Of a stretch of 64,000 nucleotides of DNA, positions 1-7,042 are shown one piece after another (position 1 is the first letter of the stretch; each line of letters begins with the position of its first letter). The DNA lies in contig NZ_FRCS01000007.1 of the NCBI RefSeq assembly GCF_900143005.1, forward strand, positions 372,001 through 436,000, in the 5' to 3' direction. The DNA is from Cryptosporangium aurantiacum (GTDB lineage: Bacteria; Actinomycetota; Actinomycetes; Mycobacteriales; Cryptosporangiaceae). The notes below the pieces were generated by a model. The model saw only the letters and a list, made by a program, of their open reading frames with translations. It searched no databases and was not told the DNA's origin. A program made the position numbers and the translations under genes.

Positions 1-175
1 CGACGTCCGCCGTGCGGTAGGGCGTGTAGTCGAACTTCGGGGCGAGGAGGTCGTAGCCGTGCTCGACCGACGAGAGCGCCTGGACACACAGCTCACGCGC
101 AGACGGGCCCTGGGACGAGAACACCGACCGAGCGTATCCGTCGACCGGTCCCGCCGGAGACAGTTGGATGCGCAT
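1..175 (-). CDS. SAM-dependent methyltransferase-like protein, N-terminal part (cut by window edge)
   Basis: On the minus strand an ATG at 175 opens a frame that stays open to the left edge (58 codons). Its visible end, around YDLLAPKFDYTPYRT, resembles the segment just before the SAM-binding domain of actinobacterial class I methyltransferases. That assignment comes from a short stretch and is tentative. There is no Shine-Dalgarno sequence. A TATAAC hexamer on the minus strand at 183-188 lies seven bases before the ATG, which suggests a leaderless transcript. The catalytic domain is outside the window, so no substrate can be proposed. Confidence 0.6.
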   Translation of the reverse strand, partial: MRIQLSPAGPVDGYARSVFSSQGPSARELCVQALSSVEHGYDLLAPKFDYTPYRTADV

Positions 176-182
176 CCGGCGC

Positions 183-188
183 GTTATA
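183..188 (-). promoter_or_regulatory. Candidate -10 element of a leaderless promoter
   Basis: TATAAC read on the minus strand matches the actinobacterial -10 consensus TANNNT. It is placed so that transcription would begin at or within a few bases of the ATG at 175. No convincing -35 hexamer is visible. Confidence 0.35.
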
Positions 189-260
189 CCCGGATTTGTC
201 GTCTTTACTCCCGTGTGGTGATTTCATGCAGGAGTCGTCGGGGAGCAACGGGGGGCGTTG

Positions 261-659
261 ATGAACATCGTGAAGAAGTTGGTGCTGGTCGCTGCGTGTG
301 CAGTGCTCAGCCCGCTGGTGTCGGCGGGGCCTGCGGAGGCGGTGGGGGGTCCGTACTACGGAGCCATCGCCTATTCGGAGTCCACCGCCAAGTACGGGTA
401 CGCATGGACGGGGGCCGGGCAGGCGGCAGCCGACGCGAGGGCGCGTCTCTACTGTCAGCAGACCGGTGCGACCGACTGCGTCGTCCGGGTGAGCGCCTAC
501 GGCGGTTGGATCGCGCTGGCGACCACGATTCCGAGTAATCCGTGGGGCTGGGGACGCGCCGGGACTCGCCAGGGCGCGGTGAACTTCGCGCTGAGCGGTT
601 GCCGGACCTACGGCGGTGGTGACGCCTGTGCGCTGGCCATCGCGGTCGATCTGACCTGA
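261..659 (+). CDS. Secreted DUF4189-family protein
   Basis: This 132-residue protein starts with a typical Sec signal peptide: two lysines at 5-6, a hydrophobic stretch to about residue 22, and an Ala-rich cleavage region near 25-30. The rest (about 35-132) has the DUF4189 pattern, with YGAIAYS early, WTGAGQAAADARARA-type alanine-rich helix residues and four cysteines able to form two disulfides. Family members are small exported proteins of unknown biochemical role. I chose the ATG at 261 over the TTG at 258; both give the same mature product. The gene stands alone and ends in a strong hairpin. Confidence 0.8.
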   Translation: MNIVKKLVLVAACAVLSPLVSAGPAEAVGGPYYGAIAYSESTAKYGYAWTGAGQAAADARARLYCQQTGATDCVVRVSAYGGWIALATTIPSNPWGWGRAGTRQGAVNFALSGCRTYGGGDACALAIAVDLT

Positions 660-678
660 CCCTGCCCGGTCAGGTCAG
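651..678 (+). terminator. Rho-independent-type hairpin after the DUF4189 gene
   Basis: CTGACCTGACC (651-661) and its exact complement (668-678) form an 11-bp stem around a 6-nt loop. The stem includes the stop codon of the DUF4189 gene. There is no T-tract, as is usual in high-GC actinomycetes. Confidence 0.65.
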
Positions 679-679
679 C

Positions 680-708
680 GCCCGGCCGGCGCGCTACGCC
701 GGCCGGGC
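680..708 (-). terminator. Second hairpin, at the 3' end of the facing gene
   Basis: GCCCGGCCGGCG (680-691) pairs perfectly with 697-708 across a 5-nt loop. It covers the last codons and stop of the minus-strand gene ending at 694. With the neighbouring hairpin it forms a back-to-back terminator pair between convergent genes. Confidence 0.6.
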
Positions 709-987
709 TACCTCGGCCACCCCAGCGACGTCGGCCGCCTCGGCCGACGTGGGGAACGGCGCGTCCACCAGGCGCTTCTGCGCCCGGGACGCGAAGTACT
801 CGCGGGACGCCTGGTCGAGCGACCGGCAGACCACCCGGTCGGACGCTTCGGACGGTGCCGGCAGCGGTCCGGCCACCGTGACGCCGGGGCGGATCGCGGT
901 GTCGAAGCGCGAGCGTCGCTCGGCGAACAACCCGAGCAGCGGCGAACGGCCGGGGCGAGCGGATCGACGGGGCTCAGTGATCGTCAT
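694..987 (-). CDS. Small hypothetical protein (97 aa)
   Basis: The frame from ATG 987 encodes 97 residues rich in Arg, Ala and Ser with no signal peptide or membrane segment. I do not recognise a family. AGGGGC just before the ATG could act as a ribosome-binding site. The gene sits directly downstream of the truncated GMC oxidoreductase remnant and shares its frame, so the open frame runs through from the remnant. It could be a genuine orphan or simply open sequence left by decay. The strong hairpin at its stop codon favours a real 3' end. Confidence 0.4.
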   Translation of the reverse strand: MTITEPRRSARPGRSPLLGLFAERRSRFDTAIRPGVTVAGPLPAPSEASDRVVCRSLDQASREYFASRAQKRLVDAPFPTSAEAADVAGVAEVARPA

Positions 988-1062
988 GCCCCTAGCCTGG
1001 TCCCTCAGGGGCGTCCGGCACCTGAGTAGTTCTGCCCGCGGCGCGGACGGTCCGCGGCGGCG

Positions 1063-1425
1063 GAGGTTCTCGACGCCGTGCACCCACCCGTCCGGGTCCA
1101 CCACCGCGGAAGAATCGTCCGCCGCCCCCATCCGGCACGTACCGACCGGGTGGTGATACGGCGCCACGGGACCCTGCTCACCTCCGCTGATCACGGCATC
1201 CAGCGGCGCGCTCCGGGCCAGTCGTCCGGCGAGGTCGGCGTCCGCCCGCAGCCGCACCAGGTCGCGCGGGTCGGAGAGCAGACCGGTGTTGATGCGGGGC
1301 GGCACACGCGGATCGGCCGACACGAGTCGCAGCACGCCGCGGGACTCGGGTGAGAGCAGCGCCACCAGCAGCGTCACCGAGGTGCGGTCGCCGTCGGGCA
1401 GTTCAACTCCACGCCGCAGGCACGG
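1063..1425 (-). pseudogene. GMC oxidoreductase, C-terminal remnant
   Basis: Reading leftward from about 1425, the frame gives the last third of a GMC-family FAD oxidoreductase. It shows SVTLLVALLSPESRG, the substrate-domain beta strand, then YHHPVGTCRMG (the conserved catalytic HPxGTCRMG motif), then AVVDPDGWVHGVENL. The expected LRVxDASV continuation is absent after 1063 and the frame runs into unrelated sequence. The N-terminal FAD-binding domain is missing: a stop lies in frame near 1426. The gene is therefore broken at both ends and cannot encode a working enzyme. Confidence 0.65.
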
Positions 1426-1440
1426 TCACCGGCGAACGCC

Positions 1441-1605
1441 ACGCCGCGCGCCGCCGGGTTCACCCCGGTCGACGGCGTCGAGTATCGCGAACTCCCCGAT
1501 CTGCGGATCCGCGCGGAGGTCGCGATGGTCACCCGTGCCGGGGACGAGCGTCCGCTGGTGGCCCGATTCACCGAGAGCGTGCGGGCCACGATGCGCCGCG
1601 TGTGA
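1441..1605 (+). pseudogene. LysR-family regulator, C-terminal remnant
   Basis: A plus-strand frame ending at TGA 1603-1605 reads as GVEYRELPDLRIRAEVAMV, then TRAGDERPLVARFTESVR. That is the pattern of the last strand and final helix of LysR substrate-binding domains. No start codon, helix-turn-helix or first effector lobe precedes it. It lies back to back with the GMC oxidoreductase remnant. LysR genes are commonly divergent from the enzyme they control, so I infer that a deletion removed the 5' halves of both. The similarity is short, so confidence is moderate. Confidence 0.45.
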
Positions 1606-1629
1606 GGTCCCGGCTGCGACGATCACTCC

Positions 1630-2505
1630 ATGTCGAGGCGAGTGTTCATCAGCTACGCACGCGAGGATCGGAGCGGGGTCGACGAGATGGCCTCGGATCT
1701 GCGTCACGCCAAGATGGACGTGTGGTACGACGCGCGGCTGGCAGGCGGCGATCCATGGTGGACCGAGATCCTCCGCAACATCCGCGAATGCGACACGTTC
1801 GTGTTCGCGCTCTCGGAGTGGTCGATGGCGTCGGAGGCGTGCCGGCGCGAGTACGGCTACGCGCGGGACCTGCGACGACGCGTTCTTCCGGTTCGGATGG
1901 GCGAGCTTCCCGTGGTCGGGCCGGAACTCGACGACCTCTCCGGCCTGCACCAAACCCCCTATCGCACGGGGGACAAGACGGCGACGTTCGACCTACTCGC
2001 GGCGTTAGAAGCGCTTCCACCCGCCGGTCCGCTCCCCAGCCCATTGCCGAGCCCTCCGCCGCGTCCGCGTCCGGAGGACTCAGGACGTGTATCGGCAGTA
2101 CGGACCGAGACGACGGCCGTCCCGTACTCCACTTTGCGGGGCGTAGCGGTCGAGGATCGGCTCCCCCGGGAGTTCCCCGTCTACCACTACCGCTTGCGGG
2201 TCGGCGGATTCAAGACGCGAATGACCGTGGTGTTTGTTGCAGTCCGGGTATTCGCCCCCCGCTCGGAGAACCACCGGAGCCTTCGCAAGAAAGGGTGGGA
2301 TCCGGACGAGGTCGTGCGGATCGACGTCACGATGGACGGCAGACCGGTCCCGGCCGTGTTTGTTCCCGGCGCCGTGCCGACGGCGAAGGTTCAGTTGCCG
2401 AACGGCGTCGAGCTCATCCTCACCTATACGCCCTACGCCGGTGTCAACCTCGCGATCGACGGTGCGACCATCGATGTCGAAACGACGCCGGACAGCGGCC
2501 TATGA
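1630..2505 (+). CDS. TIR-domain protein with an uncharacterised C-terminal domain
   Basis: Residues 1-125 form a bacterial TIR domain: RVFISYAREDRSG strand A and following loop, YDARLAGGDPWW in the BB-loop region, and LSEWSMASEACRREYGYA. The last segment contains the conserved S-x-x-C-x-x-E helix that supplies the catalytic glutamate in NAD-cleaving TIRs. Residues about 128-160 are a Pro-rich linker. Residues about 160-291 look beta-rich and match nothing I recognise; they could be a sensor or ligand-binding module. Bacterial TIR proteins with this architecture often act in NAD depletion or signalling, including phage defence. Here the role is inferred from the family. The gene has no evident partner, sits beside a deletion scar, and is followed by a degraded frame. 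Confidence 0.8.
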   Translation: MSRRVFISYAREDRSGVDEMASDLRHAKMDVWYDARLAGGDPWWTEILRNIRECDTFVFALSEWSMASEACRREYGYARDLRRRVLPVRMGELPVVGPELDDLSGLHQTPYRTGDKTATFDLLAALEALPPAGPLPSPLPSPPPRPRPEDSGRVSAVRTETTAVPYSTLRGVAVEDRLPREFPVYHYRLRVGGFKTRMTVVFVAVRVFAPRSENHRSLRKKGWDPDEVVRIDVTMDGRPVPAVFVPGAVPTAKVQLPNGVELILTYTPYAGVNLAIDGATIDVETTPDSGL

Positions 2506-2790
2506 CCCGGCCGGCGGATCGACCGGCTGCGGGTAGCCGTCCTTGAGCACGTCGCGCACCCGCGGGTTGTTCGCCACCAGCATGGCGTCCCACGGCCGTG
2601 TGGAGTTCGACCCGGTAGCTCACGCGGGGGCGGGTCGAGGCCAGTCGGGGAGGGCGTCCTCGGCGGCGAGGAAGCGACCTGGTTCAGCCGCGCGAGCCTC
2701 CGCGGCGCGCTGCCGGAAATCAGGCTGCCGGTAGGCGATGGCGCGGAGGTGCCAGAGCCGGAGAACGTCCTGTAGGGCGGGCCGAGTCTA
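2500..2790 (-). pseudogene. Interrupted minus-strand reading frame of unknown family
   Basis: This 325-bp gap between the TIR gene and the SDR has no intact gene. On the minus strand one frame runs from about 2790 with coding-like composition (for example LQDVLRLWHLRAIAYRQPDF), meets a TGA at 2620-2622, and resumes in the same frame as RPWDAMLVANNPRVRDVLKD until TAG at 2500-2502. An upstream TAG blocks any longer start. I cannot name the family. A nonsense-interrupted small gene is the simplest reading; chance open sequence in GC-rich DNA is the alternative. Confidence 0.3.
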
Positions 2791-2829
2791 GGCGCTCAGA
2801 ACCGCGCAGCGCTGGATTCATCCACAGGC

Positions 2830-3726
2830 CTAGGCGACACCACCGGCGCGGAGCGACGACGAACCGAGTGTGCGGTCGGTGAGCGCCCGGACGGCCGCCG
2901 TCAGCTCCGGGGTCACCGCCGCCCGCAGCCCCTCGCCCGACCCGCCGTCGGGCTCGACGATCGTTCCGGCGGTGAGCTCCGGTGCGGTGGCGGCACGCAC
3001 GATCGACCGAACCGCCTCGTCGGCCGGCCGCTTGACGCCCTCGAGAATCGCGTCCCACATGCCGCGCATCGCCGGAGGCAACATGCGCTGCTCCATCGCG
3101 GCAGCGTTCGGCGTCGCCGCCGGACCGGGGTCGGCCACGACCAGCGTGATCCCGCGCTCGGCCAGCGGACCGGCGACGTCGAGGGCCCAGGTGAGGTTGG
3201 CGAGTTTCGCTCGCCCGGTCACCGCGAGCCCGTAGTACTCGCCGGGCAGGTCGACGTCGGTGAAGTCCGGCACCGCGGCGACCATGGCCGACGACGTCAC
3301 CTGGACGACGCGGCTCGGCTCGCCGGACTCAGCCGCCCCCGCCGCCAGCGAATCGGTCAGCGCGTCGGTCAGCAGGTACGGCGTCAGGTGGTTCAGGACG
3401 AACGCGCCTTCGATACCGTCCACGGACTCCCAGCGGTCGACGTACATCCCGCCGACGTTGTTGACCAGGAGGTGCAGCGGCCCGGCGGCGGCGATCGTCC
3501 GGCCGACGTCGCGCACCTCGGCCAGCGAGGACAGATCGGCCGGGAGGAACCGGACCTCACCGCCGGCGGACTCGGCCCGCAGCGTGTCGACGGCGCGCCG
3601 CCCGCGCTCGGCGTTCCGGCCGATCACCGTCACCTCGTACGCCGCGCGGACCAGGGCGCGGGCGGTCTCGAACCCGAGGCCCGCGGTGCCCGCGGTGACG
3701 ACGGCGCGGCGGACGTTCTGCGTCAT
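2830..3726 (-). CDS. Short-chain dehydrogenase/reductase with a replaced catalytic tyrosine
   Basis: This is a 298-residue Rossmann-fold SDR related to the retinol dehydrogenase/WW-domain oxidoreductase branch. It has the nucleotide loop TAGTAGLGFETA near 11-22, NNVGG near 88, and the VTSSA serine strand near 145. The position equivalent to the YGRSK active-site pair reads TGRAK, so the usual proton-donating Tyr is Thr although the Lys is kept. It may be a poor or altered oxidoreductase. The ATG at 3726 begins the NAD-binding strand directly. The gene is divergent from a LysR gene 124 bp away, the classic layout for a LysR-controlled target. Confidence 0.85.
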   Translation of the reverse strand: MTQNVRRAVVTAGTAGLGFETARALVRAAYEVTVIGRNAERGRRAVDTLRAESAGGEVRFLPADLSSLAEVRDVGRTIAAAGPLHLLVNNVGGMYVDRWESVDGIEGAFVLNHLTPYLLTDALTDSLAAGAAESGEPSRVVQVTSSAMVAAVPDFTDVDLPGEYYGLAVTGRAKLANLTWALDVAGPLAERGITLVVADPGPAATPNAAAMEQRMLPPAMRGMWDAILEGVKRPADEAVRSIVRAATAPELTAGTIVEPDGGSGEGLRAAVTPELTAAVRALTDRTLGSSSLRAGGVA

Positions 3727-3850
3727 GGTGGTGCTTCCTTCTCTCGATGTCGGAACGGATTCGATCCTGCGACCGCCGTGACCAGCGAGGAAGGCCGATC
3801 CGGGCATGGCTGGCATGCTGGAGGGGCATCGCAGCCGGGAGGGACACGAC

Positions 3851-4753
3851 GTGCCGGACATCGACCTGCGCCACCTGCGGTACCTGATCGCCGTCGCCGC
3901 CGACGGTGCGATCACCTCGGCGGCCGACCGGCTGGGCATGACCCAGCCCGCGCTGTCCCGGGCGATCCGCGCGCTGGAGGCCGACGTCGGCGTCCCGCTG
4001 CTGGTCCGGCGGGCGCGCGGCGTCGCGCTCACCGAGGCCGGGAGCGTGCTCGTCGCGGAGGCCCGCGAGCTCACCGACCGGGTTGACGCCGCGGTGAACC
4101 GGGCTCGGCGTGCGGCCGAGCCCGAGGTCCGGCTGCGGGTCAGCGCCCGCGGCTGCGACATCGCCGTGCTGCAGGACCTGACCCGTTCCTACAACAACGA
4201 CCATGCGGACGCTCATGCGGAGGCGCTCGTCGTCGACGGGAACCTCCAGTCCGAACTGTTGCGGACCGGCGGCACCGAGCTGGCGCTGATCCGCGCGCCG
4301 TTCGACGCGGACGGCCTGGACAGCGACGTCGTCGCGGTCGAGCCGCGGGTCGTCCTGCTGCCGTCGAACCATCCGCTGGCCGATCGGGGCGTCGTCGACC
4401 GGGCGGAGCTGGCCGCGGATCCGGTGGTCGTCTGGGCGAGCGACGGGCCCGCCGAGCGCGCCTACGCGCTCGGCGTCGATCGCGGTGACGTGCCCGCGGT
4501 GGCCGGACCGGAGGTCGGTGACGTGCTGCAGCTGCTGGCCCGGGTGCGGCTCGGCGACGGGATCGCGTTCGTCGCGACGTCGCTCCAGCACGCGGTGGCG
4601 TTACCGCCCGACGTCCGGATGGTGCCGGTGAACGGGTTGTCGGCAGCCGAGCTGCGGCTGGTCTGGCGGGCGCACGAGACCTCGCCGCACATCGCCCGCT
4701 TCGTGCGCCACGCGGTCGACGGGGTGCCGGTCATTTCGTCAGAAGCGCGGTGA
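3851..4753 (+). CDS. LysR-family transcriptional regulator
   Basis: This is a 300-residue LysR regulator. Residues 3-62 form the winged helix-turn-helix (LRHLRYLIAVA, then TQPALSRAIRALE). Residues about 90-295 are the periplasmic-binding-protein-like effector domain. I start it at GTG 3851 because GGGAGG lies 8 bases upstream and the helix-turn-helix begins three residues later; an upstream ATG would add an unrelated tail. It is divergent from the SDR gene and probably controls it and itself. Its 3' end overlaps the convergent TetR gene by 23 bp. The inducer is unknown. Confidence 0.88.
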   Translation: MPDIDLRHLRYLIAVAADGAITSAADRLGMTQPALSRAIRALEADVGVPLLVRRARGVALTEAGSVLVAEARELTDRVDAAVNRARRAAEPEVRLRVSARGCDIAVLQDLTRSYNNDHADAHAEALVVDGNLQSELLRTGGTELALIRAPFDADGLDSDVVAVEPRVVLLPSNHPLADRGVVDRAELAADPVVVWASDGPAERAYALGVDRGDVPAVAGPEVGDVLQLLARVRLGDGIAFVATSLQHAVALPPDVRMVPVNGLSAAELRLVWRAHETSPHIARFVRHAVDGVPVISSEAR

Positions 4754-5360
4754 CCAGATCGGACAGCGGGGCCTCGAGGTCCTGCGCCGACGCGGACGCG
4801 AGCGGCTGAGCACCGGGTGACGTGCGGAGCAGCGCGATGCCCAGCGCCGCGGCGAGCACGATCTGGGCGCGCAGCACGGTCGGTTCGCTCGGGGTCTCGT
4901 CGGTGCCGGTGGCGGTCCGGGCGAGCCGCCTGCTGATCGATCCCAGGAGCCTGCGCCGCAGTTCGTCCACCCGCTCCTCGCCGGACGAGCGGAGGAGCAG
5001 CAACAGCCCGTCCTGCACCTGGTCGTCTGCGGCCGAGCCGGCGATGCGCTCGGCGATGTCGGCGGCGACCTGCGTGGGGGAGTGGATCTCGGTGTCGCGG
5101 TCGAGTTCGGTGGTCGCGTCGGCCAGGCACGCCTCGAACAGACCTTCTTTGGACGCGTAGTACCGGCTGATCAGCGCGACGTTGACACCGGCGTCCTCGG
5201 CGATGTCGCGGACCGTGGTCGCCGCGTAGCCGTCCCGTGCGAAGCGGCGCCGTGCCACTTCGAGCAGCAACCGGCGGGTGCGGGCCGCGTCGCGTCGCCG
5301 CGGGGCGGCGTCGGGCCCGGAAGGCGCAGGGGGCTCAGCCACCGGCGCAGCGTATCTCAC
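4731..5360 (-). CDS. TetR-family regulator of the adjacent exporter
   Basis: This 209-residue protein has a TetR helix-turn-helix at about 27-73 (TTVRDIAEDAGVNVALISRYYASKE region) and an all-helical ligand domain after it. It is divergent from a DHA2 drug exporter, and an almost perfect 15-bp palindrome overlaps the proposed GTG start. This indicates an autoregulated repressor that also shuts off the exporter until an exporter substrate binds. The true start may be the GTG at 5342, which would leave the palindrome entirely upstream. The stop lies inside the end of the convergent LysR gene. Confidence 0.85.
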   Translation of the reverse strand: MRYAAPVAEPPAPSGPDAAPRRRDAARTRRLLLEVARRRFARDGYAATTVRDIAEDAGVNVALISRYYASKEGLFEACLADATTELDRDTEIHSPTQVAADIAERIAGSAADDQVQDGLLLLLRSSGEERVDELRRRLLGSISRRLARTATGTDETPSEPTVLRAQIVLAAALGIALLRTSPGAQPLASASAQDLEAPLSDLVTALLTK

Positions 5361-5373
5361 ATCGGGCCGATGT
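5359..5373. promoter_or_regulatory. Probable TetR operator
   Basis: ACATCGGGCCGATGT has perfect 7-bp arms around one central base. It lies between the divergent TetR and exporter genes, touching the proposed TetR start codon. Position, symmetry and size fit a TetR-family operator. Confidence 0.55.
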
Positions 5374-5384
5374 AATCACCTGTT

Positions 5385-5415
5385 GACTTGTGGGTATAGT
5401 TGCATGCAGCAAGTC
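5385..5415. promoter_or_regulatory. Secondary dyad upstream of the exporter
   Basis: GACTTG (5385-5390) and CAAGTC (5410-5415) are inverted arms 19 bases apart, with the palindrome TGCATGCA (5401-5408) between them. They lie 30-60 bp before the exporter start, where a promoter or second operator would be expected. Confidence 0.25.
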
Positions 5416-5445
5416 ATCATCCGTTTACAAACGTTCGGGGAATTC

Positions 5446-6945
5446 ATGTCCCACGTCATCGAGCAGACCGGTGGCCGCCGCGTGAACGGCGGCCTCCTGG
5501 TGCTCTACCTCTCGCTGGGTGGCCTGGCCTACGCCGTCCTGCAGTCGCTGGTCTCGCCCGCGCTGGCGACGATCGGCCGCGACCTGGGCGTGTCGACCGG
5601 CGACGCCAGCTGGATCGTCACCGCGTATCTCCTGTCGGCCTCGGTGCTGACGCCCGTGCTGGGCCGGCTGGGCGACATGGTCGGCAAGCGCAAGGTCCTG
5701 ATCGGCGTCCTCGCCCTGCTCGGCGCCGGCACGTTGCTGGCGGCGCTGGCGCCCAACCTGACCGTGCTGATCGTCGCCCGGGTGCTGCAGGGGGCGTCCG
5801 GCGCGATCCTGCCGTTGTCGATCGGCGCGGTGCGGGACGAGTTGCCGCGCGAGCGGGTCAGCGTCGTCGTCGGTCTGCTGTCGGCGATCTTCGGCATCGG
5901 TGCCGGCATCGGGATCGTGGCGGCCGGGCCGATCGTCGAGAACCTCTCCTGGCACTGGCTGTTCTGGCTGCCCCTGGTGCTGATCGCGATCGCCCTGCTC
6001 GGCGTCGTCTTCGGCATGAAGGAGTCGCCGGCCCGCACTCCCGGCCGCCTCGACGTCCTCGGCACGTCGATCCTGTCGGTGGCGCTGGTCGCTCTGTTGC
6101 TCGGGGTCAGCAAGGGCCAGGCCTGGGGCTGGGGCGACGGCAAGACGCTCGGACTGATCGCGCTCGGCGTCGTCGCGCTGGCCGGGTTCGTGTTCGTCGA
6201 GCTGCGGGTTCGTGAGCCGCTGATCGACATGCGGCTGATGAAGCGGCGCGGTGTCTGGGCCACCGACCTGGTCGCGCTGATCCTCGGCTTCGCGATGTTC
6301 GGCACGTTCCTGCTCGTCCCCACGCTGCTGCAACTGCCGGAAGCGACCGGCTACGGGTTCGGCAAGTCGGTGACCGAGGCGGGCTTCTTCCTGCTGCCCA
6401 CCGTGGCGATGATGGTCGTGTGCGGCCCGATCGCCGGAATCCTGGTCCGCCGGGTCGGGCCGAAGCTGCCGATGTTCGCCGGTGTGGTCTTGGTCGTCGC
6501 AGCGTTCGCGCTGCCGGCCGTGGCGCACGGTGAGGCGTGGCAGGTGCTGCTGTCCGGCGTGCTGACCGGTGCCGGCATCGGCCTGGCGTTCTCCGCGATG
6601 TCCAACGCGATCATCGAGGCCGTGCCCGCGGGCCAGACCGGCGAGGCGACGAGCGTCAACGCGATCGCCCGGACGATCGGGTCGAGCATCGGCACGGCCG
6701 TCGTGGCCGCGGTGATCACGTCGAACACGACTCCGCAGGGGCTACCCACCGACGACGCGTTCACCTACGGATTCTGGGTCTGCGCGGGCGTGGCGGTGCT
6801 GGCGATCGTGGCCGCTCTCGCTCTGCCCTCGGCGCACCGCCGTCACGAGGAGGCCGTCGCCACCGGCGTCGAGGACCTCCCGCCGGAGCCGCCGGAGCCG
6901 CCGGAGCTCCACCTGCCCCAGGTGGGCGCGCACTCCCGGTCGTGA
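5446..6945 (+). CDS. DHA2-family (14-TM) MFS drug/proton antiporter
   Basis: A 499-residue membrane transporter of the EmrB/QacA type. Hydrophobic segments run through residues 15-475. The loop after TM2 carries GRLGDMVGKRKVL, the MFS motif A. ARVLQGASGAILPLSIGA holds the Arg of motif B. GIGAGIGIVAAGPIVE corresponds to the antiporter motif C region. The C-terminal tail is acidic and Pro-rich (PPEPPEPPE). Such proteins expel hydrophobic compounds in exchange for protons. The ATG at 5446 opens the conserved N-terminus. The divergent TetR is its likely repressor. A long hairpin follows the stop. Confidence 0.9.
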   Translation: MSHVIEQTGGRRVNGGLLVLYLSLGGLAYAVLQSLVSPALATIGRDLGVSTGDASWIVTAYLLSASVLTPVLGRLGDMVGKRKVLIGVLALLGAGTLLAALAPNLTVLIVARVLQGASGAILPLSIGAVRDELPRERVSVVVGLLSAIFGIGAGIGIVAAGPIVENLSWHWLFWLPLVLIAIALLGVVFGMKESPARTPGRLDVLGTSILSVALVALLLGVSKGQAWGWGDGKTLGLIALGVVALAGFVFVELRVREPLIDMRLMKRRGVWATDLVALILGFAMFGTFLLVPTLLQLPEATGYGFGKSVTEAGFFLLPTVAMMVVCGPIAGILVRRVGPKLPMFAGVVLVVAAFALPAVAHGEAWQVLLSGVLTGAGIGLAFSAMSNAIIEAVPAGQTGEATSVNAIARTIGSSIGTAVVAAVITSNTTPQGLPTDDAFTYGFWVCAGVAVLAIVAALALPSAHRRHEEAVATGVEDLPPEPPEPPELHLPQVGAHSRS

Positions 6946-6964
6946 GGCTCGCTCCGCTGTGGAT

Positions 6965-7008
6965 CAGCGGGGCTTTACTGCCGCCCTGGCGATAGTAAAG
7001 CCCCGCTG
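6965..7008. terminator. Bidirectional intrinsic terminator
   Basis: A perfect 15-bp stem (6965-6979 with 6994-7008, core AGCGGGGCTTTACT) closes a 14-nt loop. It lies 20-63 bp after the exporter and 35 bp beyond the convergent solute-binding-protein gene, so it can serve both. Confidence 0.75.
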
Positions 7009-7042
7009 TACCACTTTGGACAGCCCAGCGCCGGGCGGCGGA

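Noticed and set aside
5384-5399. TTGACT followed by TATAGT as a promoter for the exporter
   Set aside because: The hexamers are only 6 bp apart, far from the 16-19 bp needed, so they cannot be one promoter.
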